Position numbers and translations under genes: made by a program. A stretch of DNA of 64,000 nucleotides, from the NCBI RefSeq assembly GCF_023701745.1, contig NZ_JAJOZB010000001.1, forward strand, positions 620,001-684,000, written 5' to 3'. The stretch is from Streptomyces sp. RKAG293. GTDB taxonomy: Bacteria; Actinomycetota; Actinomycetes; Streptomycetales; Streptomycetaceae. How positions within the stretch are numbered: the first letter of the stretch is position 1; every line of letters starts with the position of its first letter. The notes beneath the pieces were generated by a model. The model saw nothing but the letters and a program-made list of their open reading frames with translations. It did no database searches and had not been told where the DNA came from. Shown one piece after another: positions 23,491 to 32,330 of this stretch.

Positions 23491-24102
23491 TCAGACCTTC
23501 GGGAAGGCCGGTGAGATCCCCAGCGCGGCGGCGATCGCTCGCCAGACCGCCTCCAGCGCGCTGTCGGAGGTGACCTTCGGATCGCCGAGCATGAGGCGGA
23601 TGCCGTAGCCGTCGCACAGGGCGAGGATGTGGGTGCTGAGCGCGGCGACGTCGGTGTCGGTGAACTCGCCCGCCTCGATTCCCCGGTTCACCGCGCCGGA
23701 GACCCACTCCTGGAGCTGGTCGTACAGGTCGACGGCGAACCGCTGCGTCTCGTCGTCGCGCAGCGCCCGTACCCACAGTTCCTGCCAGAGGCGCCAGTCC
23801 TGGCGCAACTCGGGGTCCATGGGGAGCAGACTCCGTACGATGCGGGCCAGGATGACCGACGGCGCCACCGAGTCCGCGTCACGCTCGAGGTCCACGGTGG
23901 TGTTGGCGAACGAATGGGTCATCGCCTCGGTGAAGAGCTTGTCTCGGGTCTTGTAGTGGTAGTGCAACAGCGCGGTCGACACCCCTGCCCGTTCCGCCAC
24001 CATCCACATCCGGATCTTTTCGAACCCGGTCTCGGCGATCACCTGGCAGGCGGCGGACAGGATCCGCTCGCGGGTCTCCGTCGTGCGCCCGTTCGTGGCC
24101 AC
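23491..24102 (-). CDS. TetR-family regulator of the amine/acyl-CoA locus (inferred)
   Basis: This 203-residue protein has the TetR DNA-binding domain (ETGFEKIRMWMVAERAGVSTALLHYHYKTRDKL) and a BetI-type C-terminal half. The GTG at 24102 has GGGGAG 7 nt upstream; an ATG at 24144 has its purine tract too close. It follows the leftward acyl-CoA operon by 129 bp, and the only TetR-like palindromes in the locus are at 32331-32403 in the divergent promoter. BetI-like repressors often govern amine catabolism, so control of both operons is a reasonable inference. Confidence 0.88.
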   Translation of the reverse strand: MATNGRTTETRERILSAACQVIAETGFEKIRMWMVAERAGVSTALLHYHYKTRDKLFTEAMTHSFANTTVDLERDADSVAPSVILARIVRSLLPMDPELRQDWRLWQELWVRALRDDETQRFAVDLYDQLQEWVSGAVNRGIEAGEFTDTDVAALSTHILALCDGYGIRLMLGDPKVTSDSALEAVWRAIAAALGISPAFPKV

Positions 24103-24231
24103 GGTTGTGCTCCCCAGTTGTCGTCGGCGCGGTGACCCGGCCATCCTCTCCCATGATCTGCGCCACCGGGACCGTGGGCGCGCCTCACGGACCTGGTGCC
24201 GCGGCCCCGGTGCCCGGAAACCCGGGCCCGG

Positions 24232-25092
24232 TCAGGCGTAGGTGTGGAACCCGCGTCCCGTCTTGCGCCCGAGCAGTCCCGCCTCGACCATCCGGGACAG
24301 CAGCGGCGGCGGTGAGTACAGGGGCTCCTTGAACTCCGCGTACATCGATTCGGCGATGGCGCGGGTGGTGTCCAGGCCGATCAGGTCGGTGAGTGCGAGC
24401 GGGCCGAGCGGGTGGGCACAGCCCAGGACCATCCCCCGGTCGATGTCCTCGATCGAGGCGGTGCCGGACTCGACCATGCGCACGGCGGCGAGCAGGTACG
24501 GAACGAGGAGCGCGTTGACCACGAAGCCGGCCCGGTCCTGGGCGCGCACGATCTCCTTGCCGAGGATGTCGCGTGCGAAGCTCTCCGCCCGCTGGACGGT
24601 CGTTGCGGAGGTGAGGAGCGAGGGCACGAGTTCCACCAGCCGCAGCACCGGGACCGGATTGAAGAAGTGCACGCCGACCACCTGCTCGGGCCGGGAGGTG
24701 GCGGCCGCCAGCCGGATCACCGGGATGGAGGAGGTGTTGGTGGCCAGGATCGCGTCCGGCCTGGTGACCACGGCGTCGAGCCGGGTGAACACCGCGACCT
24801 TCGTCCGCTCGTCCTCGGCGACCGCCTCGACGACCAGGTCACGGTCGTGCAGCACATCGAGATCCGCGACGACCGTGATCCGTGCCAGTGCGGCGTCCCG
24901 GTCGGCGGCGTCGAGCTTGCCGTGCGCCGCGGCGCGCTCCAGGGACCGCGCGATCCGGTCCCGGCCGGCCTGCGCCGCCGCCGCGCCCGTCTCCGCGACC
25001 ACCACATCGATCCCGGCCCGCGCGCAGACCTCGGCGATGCCGGAGCCCATGAGTCCGCACCCTACGATGCCCACCCGTGCGATGTCGGCCAT
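24232..25092 (-). CDS. 3-hydroxyacyl-CoA dehydrogenase (3-hydroxybutyryl-CoA dehydrogenase type)
   Basis: This 286-residue enzyme has the NAD-binding motif RVGIVGCGLMGSGIAEV at the N-terminus. HFFNPVPVLRLVELV carries the catalytic His, NTSSIPV is present, and the C-terminal helical domain has FVVNALLVPYL and GCAHPLGPLALTDLIGLD. It oxidises L-3-hydroxyacyl-CoA to 3-ketoacyl-CoA with NAD. The ATG at 25092 has AAGGAG upstream; the long open frame above it is a shadow. It is the last metabolic gene of the leftward operon, after two acyl-CoA dehydrogenases and separated from them by a 13-bp hairpin. Confidence 0.92.
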   Translation of the reverse strand: MADIARVGIVGCGLMGSGIAEVCARAGIDVVVAETGAAAAQAGRDRIARSLERAAAHGKLDAADRDAALARITVVADLDVLHDRDLVVEAVAEDERTKVAVFTRLDAVVTRPDAILATNTSSIPVIRLAAATSRPEQVVGVHFFNPVPVLRLVELVPSLLTSATTVQRAESFARDILGKEIVRAQDRAGFVVNALLVPYLLAAVRMVESGTASIEDIDRGMVLGCAHPLGPLALTDLIGLDTTRAIAESMYAEFKEPLYSPPPLLSRMVEAGLLGRKTGRGFHTYA

Positions 25093-25135
25093 CGGTTCTC
25101 CTTCATGGTGTGTCGGGGTGTGGTGTGCCGATGGG

Positions 25136-25168
25136 CCGGGAGCGGTCCCCGTACAGGACCGCTCCCGG
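25136..25168 (-). terminator. 13-bp hairpin between acyl-CoA dehydrogenase and hydroxyacyl-CoA dehydrogenase genes
   Basis: CCGGGAGCGGTCC and GGACCGCTCCCGG form a perfect stem with a 7-nt loop in the 121-bp spacer. There is no T-run. It may attenuate transcription or stabilise the upstream mRNA rather than stop it, since the genes are otherwise in line. Confidence 0.6.
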
Positions 25169-25213
25169 GCGCTACGCGGCGTTACGCCGAACCGGGTCGG
25201 CTCCCGGCAGACG

Positions 25214-26389
25214 TCAGAGCGTCGCGGGAAGGTCCAGGACTCCGGTACCGCGCTTGATGAGCTCGTTGGCGATGATGAGCCGCTGGATCTCGGAGGTGCC
25301 CTCCCAGATCCGGTCCACCCGCACCTCGCGGTACATGCGCTCCACCGGGTACGACCGGTCGTAGCCGCGGCCACCGAAGATCTGCAGGCACCGGTCGATG
25401 ACCCGGCCCGACGCCTCGCTCGCCGAGAGCTTGGCGATGGCCGCCTTGGCGTGCAGGCTCTTCCGGTTCTCCTCCGTCGATCCGGTGACCTCCCAGGCCA
25501 CCTGGTGGGTGTAGGCCCGGTTGACGGCGATGTCCACGGCGCTGTCGGCCAGCATCCCCTGGATCAGCTGGAAATCGGCGATCCGGGACCCGAACTGCTC
25601 ACGGCCCAGCGCCCACTCCCGGGCCAGCTCCAGCCCGCGCTCGGCGGCGCCGATGGTGCGGGCGGCGATCATCAGCCGCTCCTCCGTGAACCAGGAGCGG
25701 GTGATGTCGTAGCCCTCGCCGATACCACCGAGGACGGCGTCCTCGCCCACCTCGACATCGGTGAAGGTGAACTCGGGGTGCTCGTACACGAAGGTGTGCA
25801 TGAAGCGGGGCACCCGTGTCATCTCGATGCCGGGCGTGTCCTTGTCGACGAGGAAGAGGGTGGGGGCGCGGTCGGGCCCCGCCGCCGCCAGCACGATCAT
25901 GAAGTCGGCGTGGTCCCCGACGGTGACGAACCACTTCTCACCGTTGAGCACCCAGCCCGACGCGGTCCTGGTGGCCGTGGTGGCCAGGTTCTGCGGATCG
26001 GACCCGGCGTTGGGCTCGGTGACCGCGTAGCAGTCCCGGCGCTGCCCCTTGATGACCGGGATCAGGTACCGCTCGCGCTGCTCCGGTGTGCAGAAGCGCA
26101 GCGCGTTGGCCGGGCGCCAGACCATGTCCCACAGCGCTCCGGTGAGCCGGCCCAGCTCCTCCTGGACGGTGGCCTGCTCGGCGATGGTGAGTCCGGCACC
26201 GCCCCATTCGATGGGCATGTTGATCGCCTGGAGGCCGGAGTCGAGAACGGCGTCGCGCACGGCGGCATGGGCCTGGGGCGAAAGGCCGTTGTCCGTCTCG
26301 CAGTCGGTCTCGTACCGGGTGATGAACTCCGTGAGGGAGCGCGCGGCGGTCTTGAGCTGTATCTGACGTTCGGTGAGCCGGAAGTCCAT
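25214..26389 (-). CDS. Acyl-CoA dehydrogenase (copy 1)
   Basis: This 391-residue flavoenzyme of the acyl-CoA dehydrogenase fold has YAVTEPNAGSD and the WFVTVGDHADF flavin-contact region. The catalytic Glu lies in IWEGTSEIQR, and the IFGGRGYDRSYPVERMYRE helix is conserved. It desaturates an acyl-CoA at the alpha-beta position with FAD. It is a close paralogue of the next gene (26489-27661), with long stretches of near-identical DNA in the 3' halves, and the pair may form a hetero-oligomer. Between them lies a 99-bp spacer with GGTGATGAGCCGGT repeats. Confidence 0.94.
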   Translation of the reverse strand: MDFRLTERQIQLKTAARSLTEFITRYETDCETDNGLSPQAHAAVRDAVLDSGLQAINMPIEWGGAGLTIAEQATVQEELGRLTGALWDMVWRPANALRFCTPEQRERYLIPVIKGQRRDCYAVTEPNAGSDPQNLATTATRTASGWVLNGEKWFVTVGDHADFMIVLAAAGPDRAPTLFLVDKDTPGIEMTRVPRFMHTFVYEHPEFTFTDVEVGEDAVLGGIGEGYDITRSWFTEERLMIAARTIGAAERGLELAREWALGREQFGSRIADFQLIQGMLADSAVDIAVNRAYTHQVAWEVTGSTEENRKSLHAKAAIAKLSASEASGRVIDRCLQIFGGRGYDRSYPVERMYREVRVDRIWEGTSEIQRLIIANELIKRGTGVLDLPATL

Positions 26390-26403
26390 GGGGTTCCTCG
26401 CGA

Positions 26404-26472
26404 GGGTGATGAGCCGGTGGTGATGGGCCGGTGGTGATGAGCCGGTGAAGGTGAGCCGGTGGTGTGCGGTGG
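26404..26472. repeat. Short tandem repeat, unit near GGTGATGAGCCGGT, ~4 copies
   Basis: The spacer between the two acyl-CoA dehydrogenase genes is almost wholly made of imperfect copies of a ~14-bp unit. It lies in a transcribed intergenic position and has no recognisable protein or RNA. Confidence 0.7.
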
Positions 26473-26488
26473 ACGGTGACGGCCGGGG

Positions 26489-27661
26489 TCAGGGCGTGGG
26501 CAGGGCCAGGAATCCGGTGCCGCGCTTGATGAGTTCGTTGGCGATGATGAGCCGCTGGATCTCGGAGGTGCCCTCCCAGATGCGGTCCACCCGGACCTCG
26601 CGGTACATGCGTTCCACCGGATAGGAGCGGTCGTAGCCGCGGCCGCCGAAGATCTGCAGGCACCGGTCGATGACCCGGCCCGCGGCCTCGCTCGCCGAGA
26701 GTTTGGCGGTGGCCGCCTTGGCGTGCAGGATCTTGCGGTCGGTGTGCGGCTGATCGGCCTCCCACGCCACCTGGTGGGTGTAGGCGCGGTTGACCGCGAT
26801 GTCCACGGCGCAGTCGGCCAGCATCCCCTGGATCAGCTGGAAATCGGCGATGCGGGACCCGAACTGCTCACGGCCCAAAGCCCACTCCCGGGCCAGCTCC
26901 AACGCGCGCTGTGCGGCGCCGACCGTCCGGGCCGCGATCATCAGCCGCTCGTCGGTGAACCACTCCTTGGTGAGGTCGTAACCCCCGCCGACGCCGCCGA
27001 GCACGTCCTCGTCACCGACGTACACATCGGTGAACGTGAACTCGGGGTGCCCGTTCACCGCGCTGTGCATGAACTGCGGGACCCGCGTCATCGTCACTCC
27101 GGGCGCGGCCTTGTCGACGAAGAACAGCGTGGGCGCGCGCTCGGGGCCGGCGTCCGCCTGGACCAGCAGGAAGTCGGCGATGTCGCCGCAGGTGACGAAC
27201 CACTTCTCACCGTTGAGCAGCCAGCCGCCCTCGGTGCGGGTGGCGGTGCTGGTCCCCGAGGACGGGTCGGATCCCGCACCGGGCTCGGTCACCGCGAAGG
27301 CGTCGAACCGCTCCGCGCGGATGACCGGCAGCAGGTACTTCTCCCGCTGGCGCTCGTCGCCGTGGGCCAGGACGTTCGCGGGGCGCCAGGGGATGTCCCA
27401 CAGGCAGTTGGTCACCTTGCCGAACTCCTCCTCGACGATGACCTGGTCGAGCAGGCTCAGCCCGGCTCCGCCCCACTCGGCGGGCATGTTGATGGCGTAG
27501 ACCCCGGCGTCCATGGCCGCACGGGTCAACTCGGCGATCGTCTCCTTCGGCAGGGGGCCGCCGGCCGTCTCCGACTGATCCTCGTAGCCCATCAGGAGCC
27601 GGGCGTATGCGGCGGCGCGCTCTTTGAGGTCGGCCTGTTCGGTGGTGTAGCGCATATCCAT
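26489..27661 (-). CDS. Acyl-CoA dehydrogenase (copy 2)
   Basis: This 390-residue paralogue of the previous gene has FAVTEPGAGSD, WFVTCGDIADF and the catalytic Glu in IWEGTSEIQR. The last ~120 residues are nearly identical to copy 1, whereas the N-terminal ~150 diverge (YAINMPAEWGGAGLS kept). This suggests tandem duplication with later divergence or partial gene conversion of the 3' half. The ATG at 27661 gives the family's MDMRYT start; a longer frame above it is a shadow of the CoA-ligase region. Confidence 0.94.
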   Translation of the reverse strand: MDMRYTTEQADLKERAAAYARLLMGYEDQSETAGGPLPKETIAELTRAAMDAGVYAINMPAEWGGAGLSLLDQVIVEEEFGKVTNCLWDIPWRPANVLAHGDERQREKYLLPVIRAERFDAFAVTEPGAGSDPSSGTSTATRTEGGWLLNGEKWFVTCGDIADFLLVQADAGPERAPTLFFVDKAAPGVTMTRVPQFMHSAVNGHPEFTFTDVYVGDEDVLGGVGGGYDLTKEWFTDERLMIAARTVGAAQRALELAREWALGREQFGSRIADFQLIQGMLADCAVDIAVNRAYTHQVAWEADQPHTDRKILHAKAATAKLSASEAAGRVIDRCLQIFGGRGYDRSYPVERMYREVRVDRIWEGTSEIQRLIIANELIKRGTGFLALPTP

Positions 27662-27728
27662 GAGGGCCTCTTCGGGGGCTTGAGGGATGGCTTGGACGGG
27701 GGTGCGGATCAGGTGGGCCGGCGGGGCC

Positions 27729-27771
27729 CTGGTTGCGGGCGACGGATTGCGGGCGACGGGCTGCGAGCGTT
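27729..27771. repeat. Short tandem repeat, unit near TTGCGGGCGACGGA
   Basis: About 2.5 imperfect copies of a 14-bp unit lie in the spacer between the acyl-CoA dehydrogenase and CoA-ligase genes. The unit differs from those in neighbouring spacers. Confidence 0.6.
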
Positions 27772-27773
27772 CG

Positions 27774-29834
27774 TCAGGCGAGGACGGCTCGGGAGTCCAG
27801 GGCGAGCACGCCGTCGGGGCGCACCAGCAGCGGGTTGATCTCCAGTTCGGCGATCTCGGGGTGGGCGGCGGCGAAGGCCGTGATCCGTTCGATGGCTTCG
27901 GCCGCGGCGGACACGTCCACGGCCGGCCTGCCGCGTACACCGTCGAGCAGGGAGGCCGTGCGGAGACTTCGCAGGAGTGTCCGGGCACGCTCGGCGGAGA
28001 CGGGGGCGAGGGCGAAGGCGACGTCCCGCAGCGCTTCGGCGAGGACGCCGCCGAGGCCCACCATGGCGACCGGCCCGAAGCGGGGGTCATGGTTGACGCC
28101 CACGATGAGCTCGATGCCGTCCGACAGATCGGCCATGGCCTCCACCGAGTACGCGGGCGCACCGAGCCGGGTGTGCATGTCGCGGAACGCGGCGAGCAGG
28201 GCGTCAGGGTCGGAGAGGTTCAGTGCGACGCCACCGGCGTCCGATTTGTGCAGCAGGTGCAGGGCTTTGAGGACGTAGGGGCCGCCGATCGCGTCGGCGG
28301 CGGCGAGCAACTGCTCCTCGTCGCGCACCTCGCGCACCGCCGGGAAGGGAATCCCCGCGGCCTCCAGGGCACGGCGGGTCGCCAGGTAGCCCGTCTCGCG
28401 CAGCGGTTCGGCGGCCGGCGGCAGCGGAAGGATGCCCGACGACGCCGGGTGTGGCGGCGCGGTGAGGGCGGCCAGCGCGCGGGCGGCGTCCTCGGTCGCG
28501 CCGAAGACGGCGATGCCCGCCGACGCCAGGGTCCGGCAGCTGGACGACCGGGGGTACATCGACTGGACGACCAGTGGTGTGGCGACCGTGCGCTGATGGT
28601 CCGCGATCGCCCGCGCCGCCGCCGTCTCGCCGGCCGCCAGGGCCGTCCCGCCCGCCCCGAGACCGTTGTCGCCGGCCGCGTAGCCGCCGAAGTACCCGGT
28701 CAGCAGTACGGCGTCGGTCTCCTCGGCGTCCAGCAGCGCGGCCACCGCGGCGGCGTACGACGCGGGGTTCTGCTCGCCCATGCCGGCCAGGTCGACCGGG
28801 TTCACCACCGACGACTGCTCCCACAGCGCGGCCCGCAGACCGTCCTGGGTGGCCCGGCCGAGTTCGGGCACCGTCAGCCCTGACGCTTCCACGGCGTCGG
28901 CGGCGATGACTCCGTGGCCGCCGCCGTCGGTGACGATCGCGACCCGGTGGCACCGGGACCGCCGACCGCTGTCCAGGGCGGCCAGCACGACGGTCAGCTC
29001 GCGCGGTGTGGCGACCAGTTCGATGCCGGCGTCACGGCAGGCCGCGGTGACCACATCCGAGGATGTCGTCAGTGCTCCGGTGTGCGACTGGGCGCTGCGG
29101 GCCGAGGCGTCGCCGCGGCCACCGGTCAGCAGGACGACCGGTTTCCCGGCCGCGGCGGCCGCTTCGGCGAAGGCGCGGCCGTCCGCGAAGTCCTCCGCGT
29201 AGACGGCGATGGCCCGGGTGCCTTCGTGCAGGGCGCAGTCGGCGAGGAGGTCGACGAGGGTGACGTCGGCCTGGTTGCCCAGGGACACGAACCGGGAGAA
29301 GCCCAGATCGTGCGCCCCGAAGCGGAGTTGGAGCTCCAGGGCGAGGTTGCCGCTCTGGCTCAGCAGCGCCACCCCGCCGGGGGTGAAGTGGTCGGAGGCG
29401 AGATGGAGGTCCGTGGTGTTGTCCGCGATGCCGAGGCAGTTGGGTCCGACCATGACCGCCCCGGCCGCGCGCACCTGCTCGGCGATGGCCCGCTGGCGCT
29501 CACGTCCGGCCGGTCCGGTCTCGGCGAAGCCCGCGGTGATGGCCACGATCGAGCGGGCTCCGCAGGCCAGCGCCTCGTCAACGGCCGCTTCGAAGCCTGC
29601 GGCCGGGACGGAGATCACCACCAGGTCGACGGGTTCGCCGATCGCGGTGAGGCTGGTGGCCGCGGTCCGGCCCAGGACCGTTCCTCCGCGCCGGTTGACC
29701 AGGTGCACGGGACGACGGTGCGGGGCGCGCACCGCTTGGGCCGCTATGGCGTGGCCGTACTTGGCCGGGTCGTCACTGGCTCCGACGATGGCCACCGACA
29801 TGGGGTCGAACAGGGCCGACAGGTCACGTCCCAT
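27774..29834 (-). CDS. ADP-forming acyl-CoA synthetase (acetate-CoA ligase family)
   Basis: This 686-residue enzyme fuses the alpha- and beta-type parts of NDP-forming acyl-CoA synthetase. The N-terminal CoA-binding domain has VAIVGASDDPAKYGH and VGPNCLG. The succinyl-CoA-synthetase-like domains carry the phosphohistidine in SHTGAL. The C-terminal ATP-grasp domain (from ~470) has GGPYVLKALHLLHKSDAGGV and ELEINPLLV. It activates a carboxylic acid with CoA and ATP, giving ADP and phosphate. It supplies acyl-CoA for the adjacent dehydrogenases. The start ATG 29834 lies just beyond the ferredoxin stop. Confidence 0.93.
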   Translation of the reverse strand: MGRDLSALFDPMSVAIVGASDDPAKYGHAIAAQAVRAPHRRPVHLVNRRGGTVLGRTAATSLTAIGEPVDLVVISVPAAGFEAAVDEALACGARSIVAITAGFAETGPAGRERQRAIAEQVRAAGAVMVGPNCLGIADNTTDLHLASDHFTPGGVALLSQSGNLALELQLRFGAHDLGFSRFVSLGNQADVTLVDLLADCALHEGTRAIAVYAEDFADGRAFAEAAAAAGKPVVLLTGGRGDASARSAQSHTGALTTSSDVVTAACRDAGIELVATPRELTVVLAALDSGRRSRCHRVAIVTDGGGHGVIAADAVEASGLTVPELGRATQDGLRAALWEQSSVVNPVDLAGMGEQNPASYAAAVAALLDAEETDAVLLTGYFGGYAAGDNGLGAGGTALAAGETAAARAIADHQRTVATPLVVQSMYPRSSSCRTLASAGIAVFGATEDAARALAALTAPPHPASSGILPLPPAAEPLRETGYLATRRALEAAGIPFPAVREVRDEEQLLAAADAIGGPYVLKALHLLHKSDAGGVALNLSDPDALLAAFRDMHTRLGAPAYSVEAMADLSDGIELIVGVNHDPRFGPVAMVGLGGVLAEALRDVAFALAPVSAERARTLLRSLRTASLLDGVRGRPAVDVSAAAEAIERITAFAAAHPEIAELEINPLLVRPDGVLALDSRAVLA

Positions 29835-29836
29835 GG

Positions 29837-30028
29837 TCACTTCACCAGTCGCAGCGCGGCGTTGGGGCAGGAGGTGACCGCTTCGGCGGCCTCTTCGGCG
29901 GCAGCGCCGGGGACGGCCGCGGCGATCAGGTGCGCGTAGCCCCACTCGTCGATCCCGACCAGTTCCGGGGCCCGTTCATGGCACAGGCCGTAGCCCTGGC
30001 AGAGCGTGGAGTCCAGCTGGAGTTTCAT
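29837..30028 (-). CDS. Small 3Fe-4S-type ferredoxin
   Basis: This 63-residue ferredoxin has three cluster Cys (CQGYGLC and a C-terminal SCPNAAL). The central position normally occupied by the fourth Cys is non-Cys, so a 3Fe-4S cluster is expected, as in P450-associated ferredoxins. It is encoded directly before the CoA ligase and after the NuoF-like flavoprotein, its probable reductase. It could carry electrons for the divergently encoded Rieske oxygenase, which has no reductase gene of its own here, or accept them from the acyl-CoA dehydrogenases. Confidence 0.93.
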   Translation of the reverse strand: MKLQLDSTLCQGYGLCHERAPELVGIDEWGYAHLIAAAVPGAAAEEAAEAVTSCPNAALRLVK

Positions 30029-30055
30029 GGGTGCTCCTCAAGAAATCGGGACGGC

Positions 30056-30146
30056 CCGGGTGGGGTCGGATGGTTTCGGGTGGGGTCGGATGGTTCGGGT
30101 GTAGTCGGTTGGTTTCGGGCGGAGTCGGTTGGTTTCGGGCGGCGTT
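30056..30146. repeat. Short tandem repeat, unit near GGTTTCGGGTGGGGTCGGAT, ~4 copies
   Basis: Four imperfect ~20-bp units fill most of the 135-bp spacer between the NuoF-like and ferredoxin genes. No coding frame with credible residues covers it. Confidence 0.8.
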
Positions 30147-30163
30147 GAGGCGGCGGGGCCCGC

Positions 30164-31395
30164 TCAGGGGGCGGCGACCGTCAGGCGGTTCCCGCCGTCG
30201 GGCGGAGCGGCGGCGCAGTCCGGGCAGGGTGCGTCCAGATGCGACCGGACCAGGTGCGGGAAGTGCCGCAGCAGGGTCCCAGCGGTGCGTGCCGCGGCGT
30301 CGAGCAGACCGCACGCGCCGCGGCCGGGCAGGCCGGCCGACCAGCGCAGCAGGTTGTCGGTGTCCTGGGCGGACGCCGTTCCGCTCGCGACTGCGGCCAG
30401 GGCACCGGCGAGGGCCTGCGTGCCGGAGACGCAGACGCCGCACTGCCGGGCGCTCTGCGCGGCGAGGAAACCGGCGGCGTCCGCCGCCGCCCCGACCGGG
30501 CAGTCCTGCGGGAACAGGAACCGGATCGCCCCGCAGCCGAGCGCTGTGCCCGCTGCCGCGAGTTCGTCGTGGTCCAGCCGCAGGTCCTGCCAGCCGTCGC
30601 CGTACAGCCCGCCGAACAGGCCGCCCATGAGCAGCGCCGTGGCCCCGTCGGAGGTGTGGGCGTCGGCCAGTGTCCGCAGGGTGGTGCCTCTCGGCGCCTC
30701 GACCAGTACGGCTTCGGTCCGCCCGCCGGAGAGGGTCACCAGGTAGGAGTCGGCCGCGGCAGCGGTGCCCGGGCCGGCGGCCAGCAGAGCGAGCCGGGCC
30801 AGGGTCTCCACGTTGGCCACCAGCGTCGGCGCGCCGCCGACACCTCGTTCGAACGGGCGCGGGGGCTTCGCGGTGGGCAGTGCGGGGCCGCCGTCGATGC
30901 GGCGCACCACGGCCGTCTCCTCGCCCGCGACGTAGGTGTGCTCGGTCACGACGACCTCGACGGGAGTGTCCGGCGGCCGCTCGGCCAGAGCCCGTCGGAC
31001 GCTCTCGGCGGAAGCGGCGTCGGAGAGGTAGACATAACCGCGCTCGGCTCCGGTCACGGACGCGGCATGGCGCAGTCCGTCGAGGACGAGGTGCGGGCGG
31101 GAGCGCAGCAGCCAGCGGTCCTTCGCCGAGCCGGGCTCGCCCTCCTCGCCGTTGGCCACCACGACCGCGGGGAGCGGCGCGTCACGCACCGCCCGGAGTT
31201 TGTCGGCGGTGGGGAATCCCGCCCCGCCCCGTCCGCGCAGTCCACGCGAGGCGACGCGGTCGAGCAGCCGACGGGGGTCGGGGGCGGGCGGGTAGCCGCC
31301 GGTCGCCAGGTAGGCGCTGAGGTCCTCTCCCCGGGCGGCTGCGCGGTGAGCAGGCGGCGCCGGCCCGGGGGCATGAGGGAACGGATCTCGGTCAT
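30164..31395 (-). pseudogene. NuoF-like NADH-binding flavoprotein, apparently frameshifted near its 5' end
   Basis: From GEDLSAYL onward this is a NuoF-type (51-kDa subunit) protein. It has RGRGGAGFPTADKL (FMN/NADH region), NGEEGEPGSAKDR, AGEETAVVRRI, a SLBB-like segment, and a C-terminal Fe-S region CGVCVSG plus GRGACGLLDAA. The usual CGxCxPC lacks its third Cys (Gly here), so the cluster may be altered. The natural start is ATG 31395, overlapping the upstream stop as ATGA and encoding MTEIRSLMPPGRRRLL. That frame must shift by one base near 31322-31340 to reach the NuoF body. In the body's own frame there is no good start. It is either a true frameshift, a sequence error, or unusual initiation. 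The gene probably reduces the neighbouring ferredoxin. Confidence 0.75.
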
Positions 31396-31871
31396 GCGGC
31401 GCCTTCGTTCGGGGTGCGGTTCCTGAGGCGCCGCAACGCCTCTTCGAGTGCCTGCCGCTGGGTGGCGGTGCGTTCGTACCCGGGCCCGGGCAGGCCGATG
31501 AGCATCCGGTGGTGGTCGAGTACGACATCGCCGGCGGTCAGCGCGGCCTCGGGGTCGCCGTGGGCCGGCGCGTCCGCGGCGTCGACCACCAGGGCGGTGA
31601 CCTCGGCGAGGTAGCGGAGCCAGCTGTGCCGGCTGCCGCGCAGGATCAGCTGCTCCACCCGCTGCCGTTCGGCGTCGGCCAGGGCGGACGGTGTGCCGGC
31701 GGGTGTGCGGGAACCGTGCGGACGGGAGCCGTGTGTGCCGGACCCGGGTGCGCCTGACCCGGGTGCGCCTGACCCGTTGGTGCGGAAGCGCAGGGCTGCC
31801 ACCACGGTGGGCAGTTCCCGCTCGGGCTCGGGGGTGAGGCCGAGCCAGACCAGATTCCGACGACAGCTCAT
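31392..31871 (-). CDS. Conserved hypothetical protein at head of the acyl-CoA operon
   Basis: This 159-residue protein starts at ATG 31871 with GGAGG 5 nt upstream. Its stop overlaps the NuoF-like start (ATGA). The N-terminal LVWLGLTPEPERELP and the C-terminal helical part (RVEQLILRGSRHSWLRYLAEVTALVVDAAD, HHRMLIGLPGPGYERTATQR) look like genuine protein. The middle has a Gly-Ser repeat (GSGAPGSGAPGSGTHGSRPHG) encoded by tandem DNA repeats at ~31705-31775. I do not recognise the family. Position suggests an accessory factor for the flavoprotein/ferredoxin pair. Confidence 0.6.
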   Translation of the reverse strand: MSCRRNLVWLGLTPEPERELPTVVAALRFRTNGSGAPGSGAPGSGTHGSRPHGSRTPAGTPSALADAERQRVEQLILRGSRHSWLRYLAEVTALVVDAADAPAHGDPEAALTAGDVVLDHHRMLIGLPGPGYERTATQRQALEEALRRLRNRTPNEGAA

Positions 31872-31909
31872 GCGTGCCTCCGGGTACGAAGGGCCGTCTC
31901 GGCGGGACC

Positions 31910-32165
31910 GAGGCGGGCGGATGGTTCGGGTGGTCGGTTCGCGGTGGTTGGTCCGCGGTGGTCGGTTCGCAGTGGATGGTTCGCGGTGGATGCGACAGGG
32001 TGCGGTGCGTACCGGTGGCGGTGGCCCCGGTGGGGGCTGCTGCTCGCCGAGGCGCAGAGGCCTTGAGTGCCGTGGCCTTTGATGCCGTGGCCGTGGGTGC
32101 CGTGGCCCTGGACGCCGCGCCCTCGGGTGGCTGCGGCCTCGGGTGGCTGTGGCCTTGAGTTGATC
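31910..32165. repeat. Two runs of imperfect short repeats in the long leader of the acyl-CoA operon
   Basis: The ~390 bp between the hypothetical gene start (31871) and the divergent promoter contain no credible gene. Positions 31919-32010 carry GGTTCGCGGTGG-like units with TGG/TCGG variants. Positions 32060-32160 carry GCCGTGGCC(T/G)TGGG-like ~15-bp units. Both are degenerate arrays. Confidence 0.65.
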
Positions 32166-32330
32166 GGTCCGGGATGCCGGCATCTCCCGGGGCATCCGGC
32201 CGGTGTGTTCGCGGGGGCACCGGCCGGATGCCGGTCCGGGGGCCGGTACCGGCCCCGTACGCACCGGACGGTCACAACGAGACCGGTACGGGATACGGGG
32301 TCGTCGGCGGTCCGACAGCGCAGAGACTAA

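Noticed and set aside
27774..29945. Start of the CoA ligase at 29945
   Set aside because: It would overlap the ferredoxin gene; the ATG at 29834 begins the CoA-binding domain directly.
26400..32165. Spacer repeats as a CRISPR array
   Set aside because: Units are 12-20 bp, directly contiguous and degenerate, with no unique spacers and no cas genes.
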